From NCBI GenBank assembly GCA_963816955.1, contig CAWFME010000004.1, forward strand, positions 434,001 to 498,000: a stretch of DNA of 64,000 nt, written 5' to 3'. Made by a program: the position numbers and the translations under genes. Each line of letters begins with the position of its first letter. The stretch's first letter is position 1. The notes beneath the pieces are model-generated. The model was given only the letters and a program-made list of their open reading frames with translations. It ran no database searches and was not told the origin of the DNA. The DNA comes from DATFQI01 sp963816955 (GTDB lineage: Bacteria > Actinomycetota > Thermoleophilia > Solirubrobacterales > Solirubrobacteraceae). This document shows positions 21,429-30,050 of this stretch, piece by piece.

Positions 21429-22574
21429 TCAGGACACCAGCGCGCGGACGCCGTCCAGCAGCCGCTCGGCGTCGCTCGCGTCGTTGTAGTGCACGAAGCC
21501 GGCGCGCACCGCGCCGTTCGGGGCGAGGCCGAGGTGCCGCTCGAGCTCCCAGGCGTAGTAGTTGCCGTTCCAGACGGCGACCTCGCGCTCGGCCAGCGCG
21601 GCGGCGACGGCTGAGGAGTCCATGCCCGCGACGTTGAACATCAGCGTCGGCGTACGGTCGCGCGCGTCGCCGTAGAGCGTCACGCCCTCGATCTCGCGCA
21701 GGCCCGAGCGCGCCGCCTCGAGCAGCGCGTCCTCGTGCGCGCGCACCTCCTCCCACGAGAGCGAGGTCACGTACTCGGCGGCCGCGCGCACGCCGGCCAG
21801 CGCCTCGAACGGCAGCGTGCCGAGCTCCCAGCGCTCGGGCACCCCGTCAGACGACGGCCGCAGCTTGTCCGGGGCCAGCTCCGCGAGCAGCTCCGGGCGC
21901 GCGCAGAGCACGCCGATGTGCGGCCCGAACCACTTGTAGGCCGAGCAGGCGAGCGCGTCGATGTCGAGCGAGGCGAGGTGGTGCGGGCGGTGCGGGGAGG
22001 CGTGGACGGCGTCGACGTAGACGCGTGCGCCGACGCGGCGCGCGGCGGCGACGATGCCGGGCAGGTCGGGCACGGTGCCGACCGCGTTGGAGGCGGCCGT
22101 GACGGCGACCCAGCGGGTGCGCTCGGAGAGCACGGCCTCGACCGCGGACGCGGGCAGCTCGAGCGTGTCCGGCTCGGGGTCGGCGAAGCGCACGGTCGCC
22201 CCCGCGCGCTCGGCCGCGATCAGCCACGGGCGCACGTTGGCGTCGTGGTCCAATCGTGTGCAGACGATCTCGTCGCCGGGCGCCAGCGCGCGCCCCGCGG
22301 CGGCCGAGAACGCCATCGTCAGCGCGGTCATGCTGGGCCCGAACGCGACGCCGCGCGGGTCGGCGCCGAGCATCCGGCCGACCGCGTCACGCGCGGCGAC
22401 GACGACCTCCTCGGAGGCTTGGGCGTGCGGGAAGGCGCCGCCCTCGTTGGCGGTCCGGCCCGACCGCATCCACTCGGTCATCGCGTCGATCGCGTAGTCG
22501 ACCATCTGCGTGCCGCCTGGCCCGTCCAGGCGCGCCCAGCCGTCGGCGAGGCCGGGGAAGCGGTCGCGGTTCAC
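21429..22574 (-). CDS. Class V aminotransferase, cysteine desulfurase-like
   Basis: 381 aa from a GTG at 22574. PLP-fold protein: the cofactor-stacking region is VDAVHASPHRPH, the Schiff-base Lys is in ALACSAYKWFGPHIG, and the C-terminal domain has PTLMFNVAGMDSSAVAAALAEREVAVWNGNYYA. It resembles the cysteine desulfurase-like group (SufS/CsdA related) but lacks an evident catalytic Cys loop, so activity on cysteine is doubtful. The start overlaps the NUDIX stop by GTGA. Confidence 0.8.
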   Translation of the reverse strand: MNRDRFPGLADGWARLDGPGGTQMVDYAIDAMTEWMRSGRTANEGGAFPHAQASEEVVVAARDAVGRMLGADPRGVAFGPSMTALTMAFSAAAGRALAPGDEIVCTRLDHDANVRPWLIAAERAGATVRFADPEPDTLELPASAVEAVLSERTRWVAVTAASNAVGTVPDLPGIVAAARRVGARVYVDAVHASPHRPHHLASLDIDALACSAYKWFGPHIGVLCARPELLAELAPDKLRPSSDGVPERWELGTLPFEALAGVRAAAEYVTSLSWEEVRAHEDALLEAARSGLREIEGVTLYGDARDRTPTLMFNVAGMDSSAVAAALAEREVAVWNGNYYAWELERHLGLAPNGAVRAGFVHYNDASDAERLLDGVRALVS

Positions 22575-22969
22575 GCGAGCTCCCGGACGAGCTGCTTGTC
22601 GTGCTCGTAGGTCAGCAGGTCGGCGGCGGCGGAGGGGTTGAGCCAGCGGATCTCGTCGACCTCGCGGTTGGGCTCGAAGTCGCCCGCCTGCGGCTCCATC
22701 AGCCAGTAGCGGACGATCTTCGCCCGGCCCTTCTGGTCGCGGTAGGACGTGGAGGACAGCTCGCGGCCGAGCGTGCAGCGCAGGCCGATCTCCTCCTCCA
22801 CCTCGCGCAGGGCCGCCTCCTCCCAGGACTCGCCGGGGTCGAGCTTGCCCTTGGGCAGCGACCAATCGGAGCGGTGGGGCCGGTGCGCGACGGCGACCTC
22901 GATGCCGCCCGCCCCGCGGCGCCACACCACGCCGCCCGCCGCCTTGACCTCCGCCGCCTCGTAGTCCAT
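22571..22969 (-). CDS. NUDIX hydrolase (MutT-like)
   Basis: 132 aa. The NUDIX box GKLDPGESWEEAALREVEEEIGL fits GX5EX7REUXEEXGU exactly. Preceding β-strands AAGGVVWRRG are typical of the group that hydrolyses (di)nucleoside polyphosphates or oxidised nucleotides. It overlaps the aminotransferase start (GTGA) and is divergent from the TetR regulator, with 64 bp between starts. Confidence 0.88.
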   Translation of the reverse strand: MDYEAAEVKAAGGVVWRRGAGGIEVAVAHRPHRSDWSLPKGKLDPGESWEEAALREVEEEIGLRCTLGRELSSTSYRDQKGRAKIVRYWLMEPQAGDFEPNREVDEIRWLNPSAAADLLTYEHDKQLVRELA

Positions 22970-23033
22970 GAGCGCAGCATCCTGGCGACGCGCCGAAGGT
23001 GACGCCTGCGTCAGGTTCTGTAGCCTCGCCGCC

Positions 23034-23672
23034 ATGGCCGCAACCGGCAGGCGCGAGCGCACGAAGGCCGCCAACCGCGCCGCGATCCTCGAGGCGGGTC
23101 GCGAGCGGTTCGCCGCCCGCGGCTACGACGCGATCGGCGTGCGCGACATCGTGCGCGGCACGGACCTGGCGTCGGGCACGTTCTACAACTACTTCCCCGA
23201 CAAGCAGGCGGTGTTCCTGGCGATCGTCGAGGAGTTCGGGGCCGAGGCCCGCCGCCGGGTCCGCGCGGCCCGCCGCTCGGCGGCCGGGGCGGACGACTTC
23301 ATCGAGAGCGGCTTCCGCGCCTTCTTCGAGTTCATCGTCGCCGACCCGATCACGTTCGCGTTCCTGCGCCGCAACCAGAGCACGATCCGCGAGCGCTTCG
23401 GCGACGCCGTGCTCCCCGCCGGGCTCGGAGAGCTCGAGGAGGACATCCGCGCGGCGATCGCCCGCGGCGACCTCCCGGCCTCCGACGTCGGCTACCTCGC
23501 GCACGCGATGCTGGCGATCGGGCTCGAGCTCGGGCAGGAGCTCGCCGAGCGCACGCCGCCCGACGTGGAGGGCGCGACCGCCTTTGCGACCGCATTGTTC
23601 ACGCGAGGGGTCGGCGGCCTGCCCCGTCGCTACGCTGCGGCGTCATGCGCTCCCGCCTCTTCTTCCTCCTGA
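23034..23672 (+). CDS. TetR-family transcriptional regulator
   Basis: 212 aa. The N-terminal helix-turn-helix is typical (RAAILEAGRERFAARGYDAIGVRDIVRGTDLASGTFYNYFPDKQAVFLAI). The ligand domain includes LRRNQSTIRERFGDAVLPAG. The last 30 codons overlap the start of the secreted glycosidase-like gene by 28 bp in another frame. The position between divergent NUDIX and downstream genes suggests local regulation; the ligand is unknown. Confidence 0.85.
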   Translation: MAATGRRERTKAANRAAILEAGRERFAARGYDAIGVRDIVRGTDLASGTFYNYFPDKQAVFLAIVEEFGAEARRRVRAARRSAAGADDFIESGFRAFFEFIVADPITFAFLRRNQSTIRERFGDAVLPAGLGELEEDIRAAIARGDLPASDVGYLAHAMLAIGLELGQELAERTPPDVEGATAFATALFTRGVGGLPRRYAAASCAPASSSS

Positions 23673-24598
23673 CCGCCCTCCTGGCGTTGCTGGCCGTGCC
23701 GGTCGCCGCCCAGGCCAAGCTCACGGTCGGCATCGCCGAGAACAACCCGGGCATGTTCTCGGACCCGCTCTTCTCCCAGCTCAAGGCCAAGCACGCCCGC
23801 GTCGTCGTCTCCTGGAACGTCGCCTCGCGCGCCCCGGACGACGAGTTCTTCCGCGTGGCCGAGTATCTCGCCGCCGCCCAGCGGTCCGGCGTGACGCCGC
23901 TCGTGACCTTCGAGCACGGGCGCGGCGACGCGACGATCTGCAACCGGCGCGCGAACCGCCGGAAGGCGCAGTGCAAGCTGCCCACGGCCAAGCAGTACGA
24001 GTCCGCCCTGCGCAAGTTCAAGGCCGCGTTCCCGGCCGTCCGCAACGTCGTTCCGTGGAACGAGATCAACCACTTCACGCAGCCGACCTACAAGAGCCCG
24101 AAGGCCGCCGCCAGGTTCACGACGATCGCGCGCAAGGTCTTCAAGGGCGGCACCGTCGTCGCGGCCGACATCCTCGATCAGGCCGACAACACGCGCGCCA
24201 AGCGCCCGACGTTCCGCTCGGCCACGAAGTACGTGAAGGCGTTCCGCAAGGCCTACAAGGGCCCGCGCAGCGTCTGCGGCGTCCACAACTACTCGGACAT
24301 CAACCGCTTCCGCTCGACGGGCACGAAGGCGATCATCAAGGCGCTGGGCTGCAAGCAGATCTGGCTGACCGAGGCCGGCGGCATCTACAGGTTCGTGGGC
24401 TTCAAGGCCAACCAGAAGCGCCAGCTGAAGGCGACGAAGTACATGTTCCGCGTGGCCAAGGCCAACAAGAAGATCAAGCGGCTCTACGTCTACACGTGGT
24501 TCGGCGCCCCGCGCACCGCGCGCTTCGACGCCGGCCTCGTCGGCACCGACGGCAAGCCGCGCAAGGCCTACGCCGAGGTCCGCAAGCACGTCAAATAG
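23645..24598 (+). CDS. Secreted glycoside-hydrolase-like (TIM barrel) protein
   Basis: 317 aa with a signal peptide (MRSRLFFLLTALLALLAVPVAAQA). Clan-A-like active-site spacing is visible: VPWNEINHF (candidate acid/base Glu, about residue 141) and IWLTEAGGIY (candidate nucleophile Glu, about residue 247). The mature protein is Lys-rich and basic compared with its neighbours. Substrate unknown; a polysaccharide outside the cell is likely. It starts inside the TetR gene and ends 3 bp before the next aminotransferase. Confidence 0.7.
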   Translation: MRSRLFFLLTALLALLAVPVAAQAKLTVGIAENNPGMFSDPLFSQLKAKHARVVVSWNVASRAPDDEFFRVAEYLAAAQRSGVTPLVTFEHGRGDATICNRRANRRKAQCKLPTAKQYESALRKFKAAFPAVRNVVPWNEINHFTQPTYKSPKAAARFTTIARKVFKGGTVVAADILDQADNTRAKRPTFRSATKYVKAFRKAYKGPRSVCGVHNYSDINRFRSTGTKAIIKALGCKQIWLTEAGGIYRFVGFKANQKRQLKATKYMFRVAKANKKIKRLYVYTWFGAPRTARFDAGLVGTDGKPRKAYAEVRKHVK

Positions 24599-24601
24599 AC
24601 G

Positions 24602-25642
24602 GTGCAGGTCGCTGAAGCGCAGCGGCTCTTCTCACCGGAGGGCGCCTACCTGAACACCGCCTCCTACGGCCTGCCGCCACGTCCGGCCTGGGAGGCGGTC
24701 CAGGTGGCACAGGACGAGTGGCGCCACGGGCGGACCGGCTTCGACGGCTGGGACGAGTCGGTCGGCCGCTCGCGCGCGAGCTGGGCACGGCTGCACGGGG
24801 TCGAGGCCGAGGACGTCGCCATCGGGCCGCAGGTCTCGCCGTTCGTGGGGCTCGTCGCGGCCTCGCTCGAGCCGGGAACGGAGGTGCTCGCCGCGCGCGA
24901 GGAGTTCACCTCGCTGCTGTTCCCGCTGCTCGTCCAGCAGGCCCGCGGCGTCCGGGTCCGGCTGGTCGCCCTCGACGAGCTGGCGGAGGCCGTCGACGCC
25001 GGCACCGGGCTCGTCGCGGTCAGCGCCGTGCAGTCCTCGGACGGGCGCTTGGCCGATCTCGACGCGATCGCGGCGGCCGCCGCGCACCACGGCGCGCGCA
25101 CGCTCGTCGACGCGACGCAGGCCTGCGGGTGGCTGCCGCTCGACGCCGCCCGGTTCGACCATGTGGTCTGCGCGGGCTACAAGTGGCTGCTCGCGCCGCG
25201 CGGCACGGCGTTCCTGTACGCGCGGCCCGAGGCCCGCGAGCGCCTGACGCCGCACCTGGCGGGCTGGTACGCCGCGGATCCGCCGATGGCCAACCTCTAC
25301 GGCGGCCCGCTGCGGCTGGGCGCGGGCGCGAAGGCGCTCGACGTCTCGCCCGCGTGGATGAGCTGGGTCGGCCAGGCGCCGGCGCTGGAGCTGCTGGAGG
25401 CCGTCGGGATCGAGACGGTGCACGCGCACGACACCGCGCTCGCCGCCCGCTTCCGCGAGGGCCTTGGGATCGAGCCGGCGGGCTCGGCGATCGTCTCGCT
25501 CGACCTGCCGGCGGAGGCCGCGGACCGCCTCGCCGCCGCGCGGGTGCGGTGCGCCGGCCGCGGCGGGCTGACGCGCTTCTCGTTCCATCTCGCCAACCGG
25601 GAGGCGGACGTCGACCGCGCGCTCGAGGTCCTGGCGGCCTAG
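24602..25642 (+). CDS. Class V aminotransferase
   Basis: 346 aa from a GTG at 24602. PLP-enzyme fold with ARTLVDATQACGWLPLDA and the Schiff-base Lys in VCAGYKWLLAPRGTAFLY. It starts like the family (LFSPEGAYLNTASYGLPP). Compared with the 21429 enzyme it is shorter. The reaction is not identifiable; kynureninase- or isopenicillin-epimerase-like members share this architecture. Probably co-transcribed with the preceding secreted protein (3 bp gap). Confidence 0.8.
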   Translation: MQVAEAQRLFSPEGAYLNTASYGLPPRPAWEAVQVAQDEWRHGRTGFDGWDESVGRSRASWARLHGVEAEDVAIGPQVSPFVGLVAASLEPGTEVLAAREEFTSLLFPLLVQQARGVRVRLVALDELAEAVDAGTGLVAVSAVQSSDGRLADLDAIAAAAAHHGARTLVDATQACGWLPLDAARFDHVVCAGYKWLLAPRGTAFLYARPEARERLTPHLAGWYAADPPMANLYGGPLRLGAGAKALDVSPAWMSWVGQAPALELLEAVGIETVHAHDTALAARFREGLGIEPAGSAIVSLDLPAEAADRLAAARVRCAGRGGLTRFSFHLANREADVDRALEVLAA

Positions 25643-25646
25643 GAGC

Positions 25647-26588
25647 CTAGCCGTCGGGGAACGGCTGCAGCTCGACGCCGTGGGCGCCGGGCGCGACGCC
25701 GTGCTCGTACACGCCGCCGTGCGCGGTTCGCAGCTCGCGGTCCCCGACGCGGACGCTCACCTCCGCGATCGAGCAGTTGAGCGAGTGGTGCTCGCCTCCA
25801 CCGGGGTCGGCGTAGGGCCAGGCGACGGTCTGGCCCGCGGGCGAGCGCGCCTCGACGACGGCGCCCGGCAGCTCGACGCGGCAGCCCTCGGCTGTCGCGC
25901 GCACGCGCGCGGGGCGCGGCCCGCCGAGCCGGGTGCGCGTGCCGCCGGCCTGGAGCGCGCCGTTGGCGATCCACGGCGTGAGCACGGGCCCGATCCGGAC
26001 CCGGCCGACCGAGAGGTCCAGCCACGCTCCCGGCTCGTCCTCGAAGGCGATGCCGTGCAGCCAGATCCAGGTCGCCGCGTGCTCGGCGCCCCAGTTGTGG
26101 CCGGCCATCCCGCGCCAGCCGTCCACGGCGACGCGCTCGCGGTCGCCAACGGTCAGCGTGCCGTCGAAGGTCGCGCTCGGCAGCGGGCTCTCGAGCTTGG
26201 TGCGCGGCAGCGGGGCGCGGTACATCCACTCGCGCGGGAGGTGGCGCAGCGGCTCGGCGTCGCCGCGCATCGCGAGCTCCCAGGACGCCGAGCGGCCCTC
26301 GGCGTTCGCTCGACCGTGCGCGCCGGCCGGCCCGAAGCGGCTGCCCCCGATCGCGATCCAGTCGGCGGCCGCGGGTTCCGGCAGCGTCTCCTTCACCGCG
26401 TAGGGCGCTCCCTCCTCGGCATCGGAGTAGGTGCACCAGACGGAGCCCGTCGGTGGGGAGCCCGGGCGCTGGTGGGTCGTGTGGCGGATCCAGACGCCGC
26501 GCGGGCGGGCGGGGTCGACCGCGCGCAGGTAGAACGACTCGTAGTGGCCCTTGCCGGCCGCGACGTGCGAGAAGCGGGCCTCCGTCAT
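25647..26588 (-). CDS. AttH/hydroxyneurosporene-synthase (CrtC)-like lipocalin protein
   Basis: 313 aa, two tandem lipocalin-like β-barrel halves expected. Early blocks GHYESFYLRAVDPARPRGVWIRHTT and late VDGWRGMAGHNWGAEHAATWIWLHG match the AttH/CrtC superfamily, whose members hydrate or otherwise modify isoprenoid chains or bind hydrophobic ligands; tocopherol cyclase belongs to the same broad fold group. It is the last gene of a five-gene overlapping operon headed by a FadR-type regulator and a GMC oxidoreductase, suggesting work on a hydrophobic alcohol. Enzymatic activity is not demonstrable from the sequence. Confidence 0.7.
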   Translation of the reverse strand: MTEARFSHVAAGKGHYESFYLRAVDPARPRGVWIRHTTHQRPGSPPTGSVWCTYSDAEEGAPYAVKETLPEPAAADWIAIGGSRFGPAGAHGRANAEGRSASWELAMRGDAEPLRHLPREWMYRAPLPRTKLESPLPSATFDGTLTVGDRERVAVDGWRGMAGHNWGAEHAATWIWLHGIAFEDEPGAWLDLSVGRVRIGPVLTPWIANGALQAGGTRTRLGGPRPARVRATAEGCRVELPGAVVEARSPAGQTVAWPYADPGGGEHHSLNCSIAEVSVRVGDRELRTAHGGVYEHGVAPGAHGVELQPFPDG

Positions 26589-26926
26589 GCGGCCCGCCCG
26601 TCGCGCCACCCGCGCCACAGCCAGTAGGGATAGGAGGCGAACAGGGCCCCGCTGACCGCGTGCGTGACCGGCCCGGCCGCCCGCTCGTCGATCCGCAGCA
26701 CGCCCGAGTTGAGCATCCAGTCGCGCCCGTCGCGGGCGCGGCACAGGCGCCAGATCCAGCGCGTCCACGGGCGGTTGAGGTAGAGCGAGACGCTCACGCC
26801 CCAGAAGACGGCCATCAGCGCGGCGCCGGCGGCCGCGGCGGTGCGGCCCTGGGCGCGCTCGGGGGCGAGCGCGGCGTAGGCGCGGCCGTTGGCGTACAGC
26901 CACGGCGGGTCGATCAGGAACGACAT
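26585..26926 (-). CDS. Small membrane-associated protein of the GMC operon
   Basis: 113 aa. One clear hydrophobic segment (about residues 33-50) follows a polar N-terminus MSFLIDPPWLYANGRAYAAL; a second, weaker one lies near residues 88-105. WTRWIWRLCRARDGRDWMLNSG is a distinctive central block. Overlaps the AttH-like gene by ATGA and the GMC gene by 13 bp, so expression is coupled. I do not recognise the family; a membrane tether for the pathway is a guess. Confidence 0.6.
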   Translation of the reverse strand: MSFLIDPPWLYANGRAYAALAPERAQGRTAAAAGAALMAVFWGVSVSLYLNRPWTRWIWRLCRARDGRDWMLNSGVLRIDERAAGPVTHAVSGALFASYPYWLWRGWRDGRAA

Positions 26927-28413
26927 GCGGGCACCTCCGTCAGGTGGCGGGCCAGCCGCGCGGCCAGCGCCATGATCGTGATCTGCGGGTTGACCCCGAG
27001 CGGGCCCGGCACGGCGGCGCCGTCGGCGAGGTGGACGCCCCGGGCGCCGTGCACCGCGAGGTCGCCGTCGACGACGCCGAGCGCCGGATCCTCGTGCGCG
27101 CGGGCGGTGCCGAGCGGGTGGAAGCCCATCAGCTTGAGGTCGCTCGGCCTGAGGTCGAGCGCCCTCAGCGGCGCCGAGTCGCCGTCGCGCAGCTCGGGGA
27201 CGCGCGCCACGGGGAGGATCACGCGGCGCGCGCCCGCGGCCCACATCAGCTCCGTGAGCCTCAGCAGCCCGGCGTGCAGCGTGGCCGTGTCGTGGGCGTT
27301 GAGGTCGTAGCGGACCACGGGCCGGCCGAGCACGCTCGCGACGCGCCCGCGCGAGCGGTCCGTGATCATCAGCCCGCACTGGGCGACGTGGCGATGGGCG
27401 AGCATCAGCTCGCGCAGCGCGTCGCCGGCGAACGGCGCCGCCAGCGCGAGGTAGTCCGGCGGACCGGCGATCCCCTCGAAGACGAACCCGTCGGCGGCGA
27501 ACTCGTCGACGTAGTAGGACTGCGGCACGCCCCGGCTCATGTCGACGTGCTCGTCGAAGACGCCCCAGACCGCGGTCGCGGGATGGACGGTCAGGTGGCG
27601 CCCGAGGGCCGGGGAGTGCCCGAGCCCGCTGCGGGCGAGCAGCAGCGGCGTGTGGATCGCGCCCGCGGCGACCACGACGGTGTCGGCGTGGACCGTGAGG
27701 CGCCCGTGCGGGCCCGAAGCCGCGACGCCGGCCGCAACCGCGTCGTCGCGCGAGCCGCGCCCGACCTGCGGGCTACCCCCGTCGCGCGAGCCGCCCTCGC
27801 GGAGGAGGATCCGCTCGGCTCGCGCGTCCGTCACGAGCGTCGCGCCCGCCTCGAGCGCGCGCGGGAGGTAGACCTCGCCGGCGTGTTGCTTGGCGCCCGT
27901 CGGGCAGCCGAAGGCGCACACGCCCGAGCCGCGGCAGCCGCGGGCGTTGCGGCTCAGATGGCCGCCGTGCCAGCCGAGCCGCTCGGCGCCGCGGCGGATC
28001 GTCGCCGCGTTGCGGCCCGCGAGCTCCGGTGTCACCTCGGCGACGCCGATCGCCTCCTCGACGCGCTCGAAGATCGCGTCGGTGAGGCCGTCGATGCCGT
28101 GCTCGTCGCGCCAGCGGGCGAGCACCGCCTGCGGGGTCCTGAAGCAGGTCCCGGAGTTGACGAACGTCGTGCCCCCGGTCCCGCGGCCGAGCGGCAGCAT
28201 CAGCGGCGGGCGCCCGATCGTCGCGACCTGGCCGCCGGCGCGGTAGAGCCGCGGGAGCGTGTCGCGCGGGCGGCCCGTCGCGTCCGCGCGCCCGCGCTCG
28301 GGGCCCTCCTCGAGCACCACGACCCGCAGGCCGGCCTCGGCGAGCTCCGCCGCCGCGACCGCGCCGCCTGCGCCGCTGCCGATCACGCACACGTCTGCTT
28401 GCAGCACCGTCAT
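26914..28413 (-). CDS. GMC-family FAD oxidoreductase
   Basis: 499 aa. The FAD-binding βαβ motif is VCVIGSGAGGAVAAAELAEAG; a second FAD block is GRGTGGTTFVNSG; a Cys-rich CRGSGVCAFGCPTGAK lies mid-protein; the C-terminal FHPLGTARAHEDP and GVNPQITIMALAARLA contain the active-site His and Asn. This pattern fits the cholesterol-oxidase/long-chain-alcohol-oxidase side of the family. A low-complexity insertion (about residues 206-235) contains a 15-bp direct repeat (27744-27758, 27780-27794). Operon context with a FadR regulator and lipocalin suggests oxidation of a lipophilic alcohol. Confidence 0.88.
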   Translation of the reverse strand: MTVLQADVCVIGSGAGGAVAAAELAEAGLRVVVLEEGPERGRADATGRPRDTLPRLYRAGGQVATIGRPPLMLPLGRGTGGTTFVNSGTCFRTPQAVLARWRDEHGIDGLTDAIFERVEEAIGVAEVTPELAGRNAATIRRGAERLGWHGGHLSRNARGCRGSGVCAFGCPTGAKQHAGEVYLPRALEAGATLVTDARAERILLREGGSRDGGSPQVGRGSRDDAVAAGVAASGPHGRLTVHADTVVVAAGAIHTPLLLARSGLGHSPALGRHLTVHPATAVWGVFDEHVDMSRGVPQSYYVDEFAADGFVFEGIAGPPDYLALAAPFAGDALRELMLAHRHVAQCGLMITDRSRGRVASVLGRPVVRYDLNAHDTATLHAGLLRLTELMWAAGARRVILPVARVPELRDGDSAPLRALDLRPSDLKLMGFHPLGTARAHEDPALGVVDGDLAVHGARGVHLADGAAVPGPLGVNPQITIMALAARLARHLTEVPACRS

Positions 28414-28751
28414 CGGGCGATCCTCCGCGGCGTGTGGCCGAGCGCCCGCAGCACGCCGGCGTCGCCGTAGTAGCTCACGGCGGCCGTGGCGCGCAGGCCC
28501 TCGGCGAGCGGCGAGTGGCCCAGGCGGCGCAGCAGCGCGAGCCGCCGTGCGCGGCTGCGGCGCGGGAAGCGCGCGGCGGCCAGCGCGAGCAGCGCGCCCC
28601 GCAGCAGGACCCGGTTGGGCCGGGGAGCGTAGGCCAGCCAGGTGGAGAACGCCGCGAGCGCGTCCGTGTCGCGCACGGGCGGCAGCGGCGGCTCGGGGGC
28701 GGCGATCGCGTCCACGAGGGCGGCGGCGGCCCGCGCCTCCCGGGCCCTCAC
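28410..28751 (-). CDS. Small helical protein upstream of the GMC oxidoreductase
   Basis: 113 aa from a GTG at 28751 that overlaps the regulator stop (GTGA); its own TGA overlaps the GMC ATG. Arg/Ala-rich helices, with TWLAYAPRPNRVLLRG and VSYYGDAGVLRALGH as landmarks. The latter resembles the N-terminal extension fused to GMC domains in some long-chain alcohol oxidases, so it may be a detached accessory subunit. That homology is tentative. Confidence 0.55.
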   Translation of the reverse strand: MRAREARAAAALVDAIAAPEPPLPPVRDTDALAAFSTWLAYAPRPNRVLLRGALLALAAARFPRRSRARRLALLRRLGHSPLAEGLRATAAVSYYGDAGVLRALGHTPRRIAR

Positions 28752-29443
28752 GGCAGGCCCTCCAGCCAGGCGGCCTCCTGCGCCGCGGCCAGCTCGGCGA
28801 CGGTGAGCGCAGCGGCTTCGGCGTCGCCTGCGGCCACGGCGGCCGCGGCCTCGGCGTAGCGGCCTGCGAGCAGCTCACGGTCGCGCACGAGCGCGCGGAA
28901 GTCGGCGAGCCGGGCGAAGTACAGGTCGCGGATCGAGTTGGCGACGAGCAGCAGCACGAGGTTGCCGGAGGCGGCGATCAGCGTCGCGAAGAACGCGAAG
29001 TCCGCGCCCTGGGCCACTTCGTCGGAGTCCGCCGCGGCGACCTCGGCGGCGAGCCGCACCAGCAGGTCGGCCTGCTCGTCGCTGCGCCGCTCGGCGGCCA
29101 GCCGCGCGGCGTCGGAGAGCAGCAGCCCGCGCGCCTCCATCACCGAGCGCATCACCTCGTCGTCGAGCGCCGCGCCGCCGCCGAGCGCGTGCACGAGCAC
29201 GTCGAGCCCGCCGAAGGCGCGCCAGTCGCGCACGCGCATCGCGTCGCCCTGGCGGACCTCCACGAGCTTGAGCTGCTCGAGCCGCTTGATCCCCTCCCGG
29301 ACCGAGGCCATGTTGACCCCGAGCGACGCCGCCAGCGAGCGTTGGGTGGGCAGCCGCTCGCCAGGTGCGTACCGGCCCGCCAGCACGTCTGCCGCCAGCC
29401 GGTGGAAGACCTGGTCGGGGAGCGAGGAGCGCGAGAGTTCCAT
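28748..29443 (-). CDS. GntR/FadR-subfamily transcriptional regulator
   Basis: 231 aa from the ATG at 29443. The winged helix is LPDQVFHRLAADVLAGRYAPGERLPTQRSLAASLGVNMASVREGIKRLEQLKLVEVRQGD in outline, followed by an all-helical FCD-like effector domain (MEARGLLLSDAARLAAE). First gene of the five-gene GMC/lipocalin operon. The palindrome over its start codon suggests autoregulation. A fatty acid or acyl-CoA effector is plausible by family. Confidence 0.85.
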   Translation of the reverse strand: MELSRSSLPDQVFHRLAADVLAGRYAPGERLPTQRSLAASLGVNMASVREGIKRLEQLKLVEVRQGDAMRVRDWRAFGGLDVLVHALGGGAALDDEVMRSVMEARGLLLSDAARLAAERRSDEQADLLVRLAAEVAAADSDEVAQGADFAFFATLIAASGNLVLLLVANSIRDLYFARLADFRALVRDRELLAGRYAEAAAAVAAGDAEAAALTVAELAAAQEAAWLEGLP

Positions 29444-29456
29444 TGTTCGGAACAAT
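29442..29456. promoter_or_regulatory. Perfect palindrome over the FadR-type start codon (operator candidate)
   Basis: ATTGTTC-G-GAACAAT has perfect 7-bp arms and is A+T-rich in otherwise G+C-rich DNA. It contains the TTGT...ACAA half-sites typical of FadR-subfamily operators, although the spacer is 5 rather than 3 nt. It covers the regulator start codon, ideal for negative autoregulation of the operon. Confidence 0.6.
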
Positions 29457-29562
29457 TGTAGCGCGGAGCCGGGCGCGTCGTTCACCCCGCGCAACAGAGC
29501 GGAACGCGCTGTTTGCGGGGTGGGCGGCGGTGCCGTCCGGTGCCCCTCGTACCTTCCGCCGC

Positions 29563-30018
29563 ATGCCTCTCTGCTTCATCGAGCCGCAGGACGCGATCCG
29601 CGTCATCGCCGAGTCCGTCGGCCGCGAGGCGCGCCGGCAGCTGCTGGGGGAGCTGGTGCGTGCGTGGGTCGACGAGATCCCGGAGGCGGAGCTCGCGTCG
29701 CATTACGCCAAGGCGGTCGAGGACCTGGACGAGCACGACCTGTCGATGCTGGCCGCCTGGCACGCGTCGATGGAGGTCGGGATGCCGGTGGCCAACAAGG
29801 AGTTCCTGGTCAACGCGTTCTCGTCGCTGGGCGACAACCGGCGCGAGGCGCTGAAGATCGCGGCCGGCTTCCGTGGCGAGGACGCGTTCAACGCGGGCGT
29901 CGCCGAGGAGCAAGCGCTGGAGTCGGTCCTGCCGTGGCTCTCGCCGGCCCGCTGCGAGGAGCTCGCGGCCGAGTGCCTCGAGCTCTACTGCTGGGACCGC
30001 CTCGGCTCCGAGAACTAG
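29563..30018 (+). CDS. Hypothetical helical protein
   Basis: 151 aa, acidic, predicted all-helical, no signal peptide. Landmarks: MPLCFIEPQDAIRVIAESVGREARRQLLGEL, HYAKAVEDLDEHDLSML, LPWLSPARCEELAAECLELYCWDRLG. Divergent from the FadR-type regulator (120 bp between starts). No family recognised. Confidence 0.6.
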   Translation: MPLCFIEPQDAIRVIAESVGREARRQLLGELVRAWVDEIPEAELASHYAKAVEDLDEHDLSMLAAWHASMEVGMPVANKEFLVNAFSSLGDNRREALKIAAGFRGEDAFNAGVAEEQALESVLPWLSPARCEELAAECLELYCWDRLGSEN

Positions 30019-30050
30019 CCGCGCGCCGAAACGGCCGGGCGCAGCGCGGG

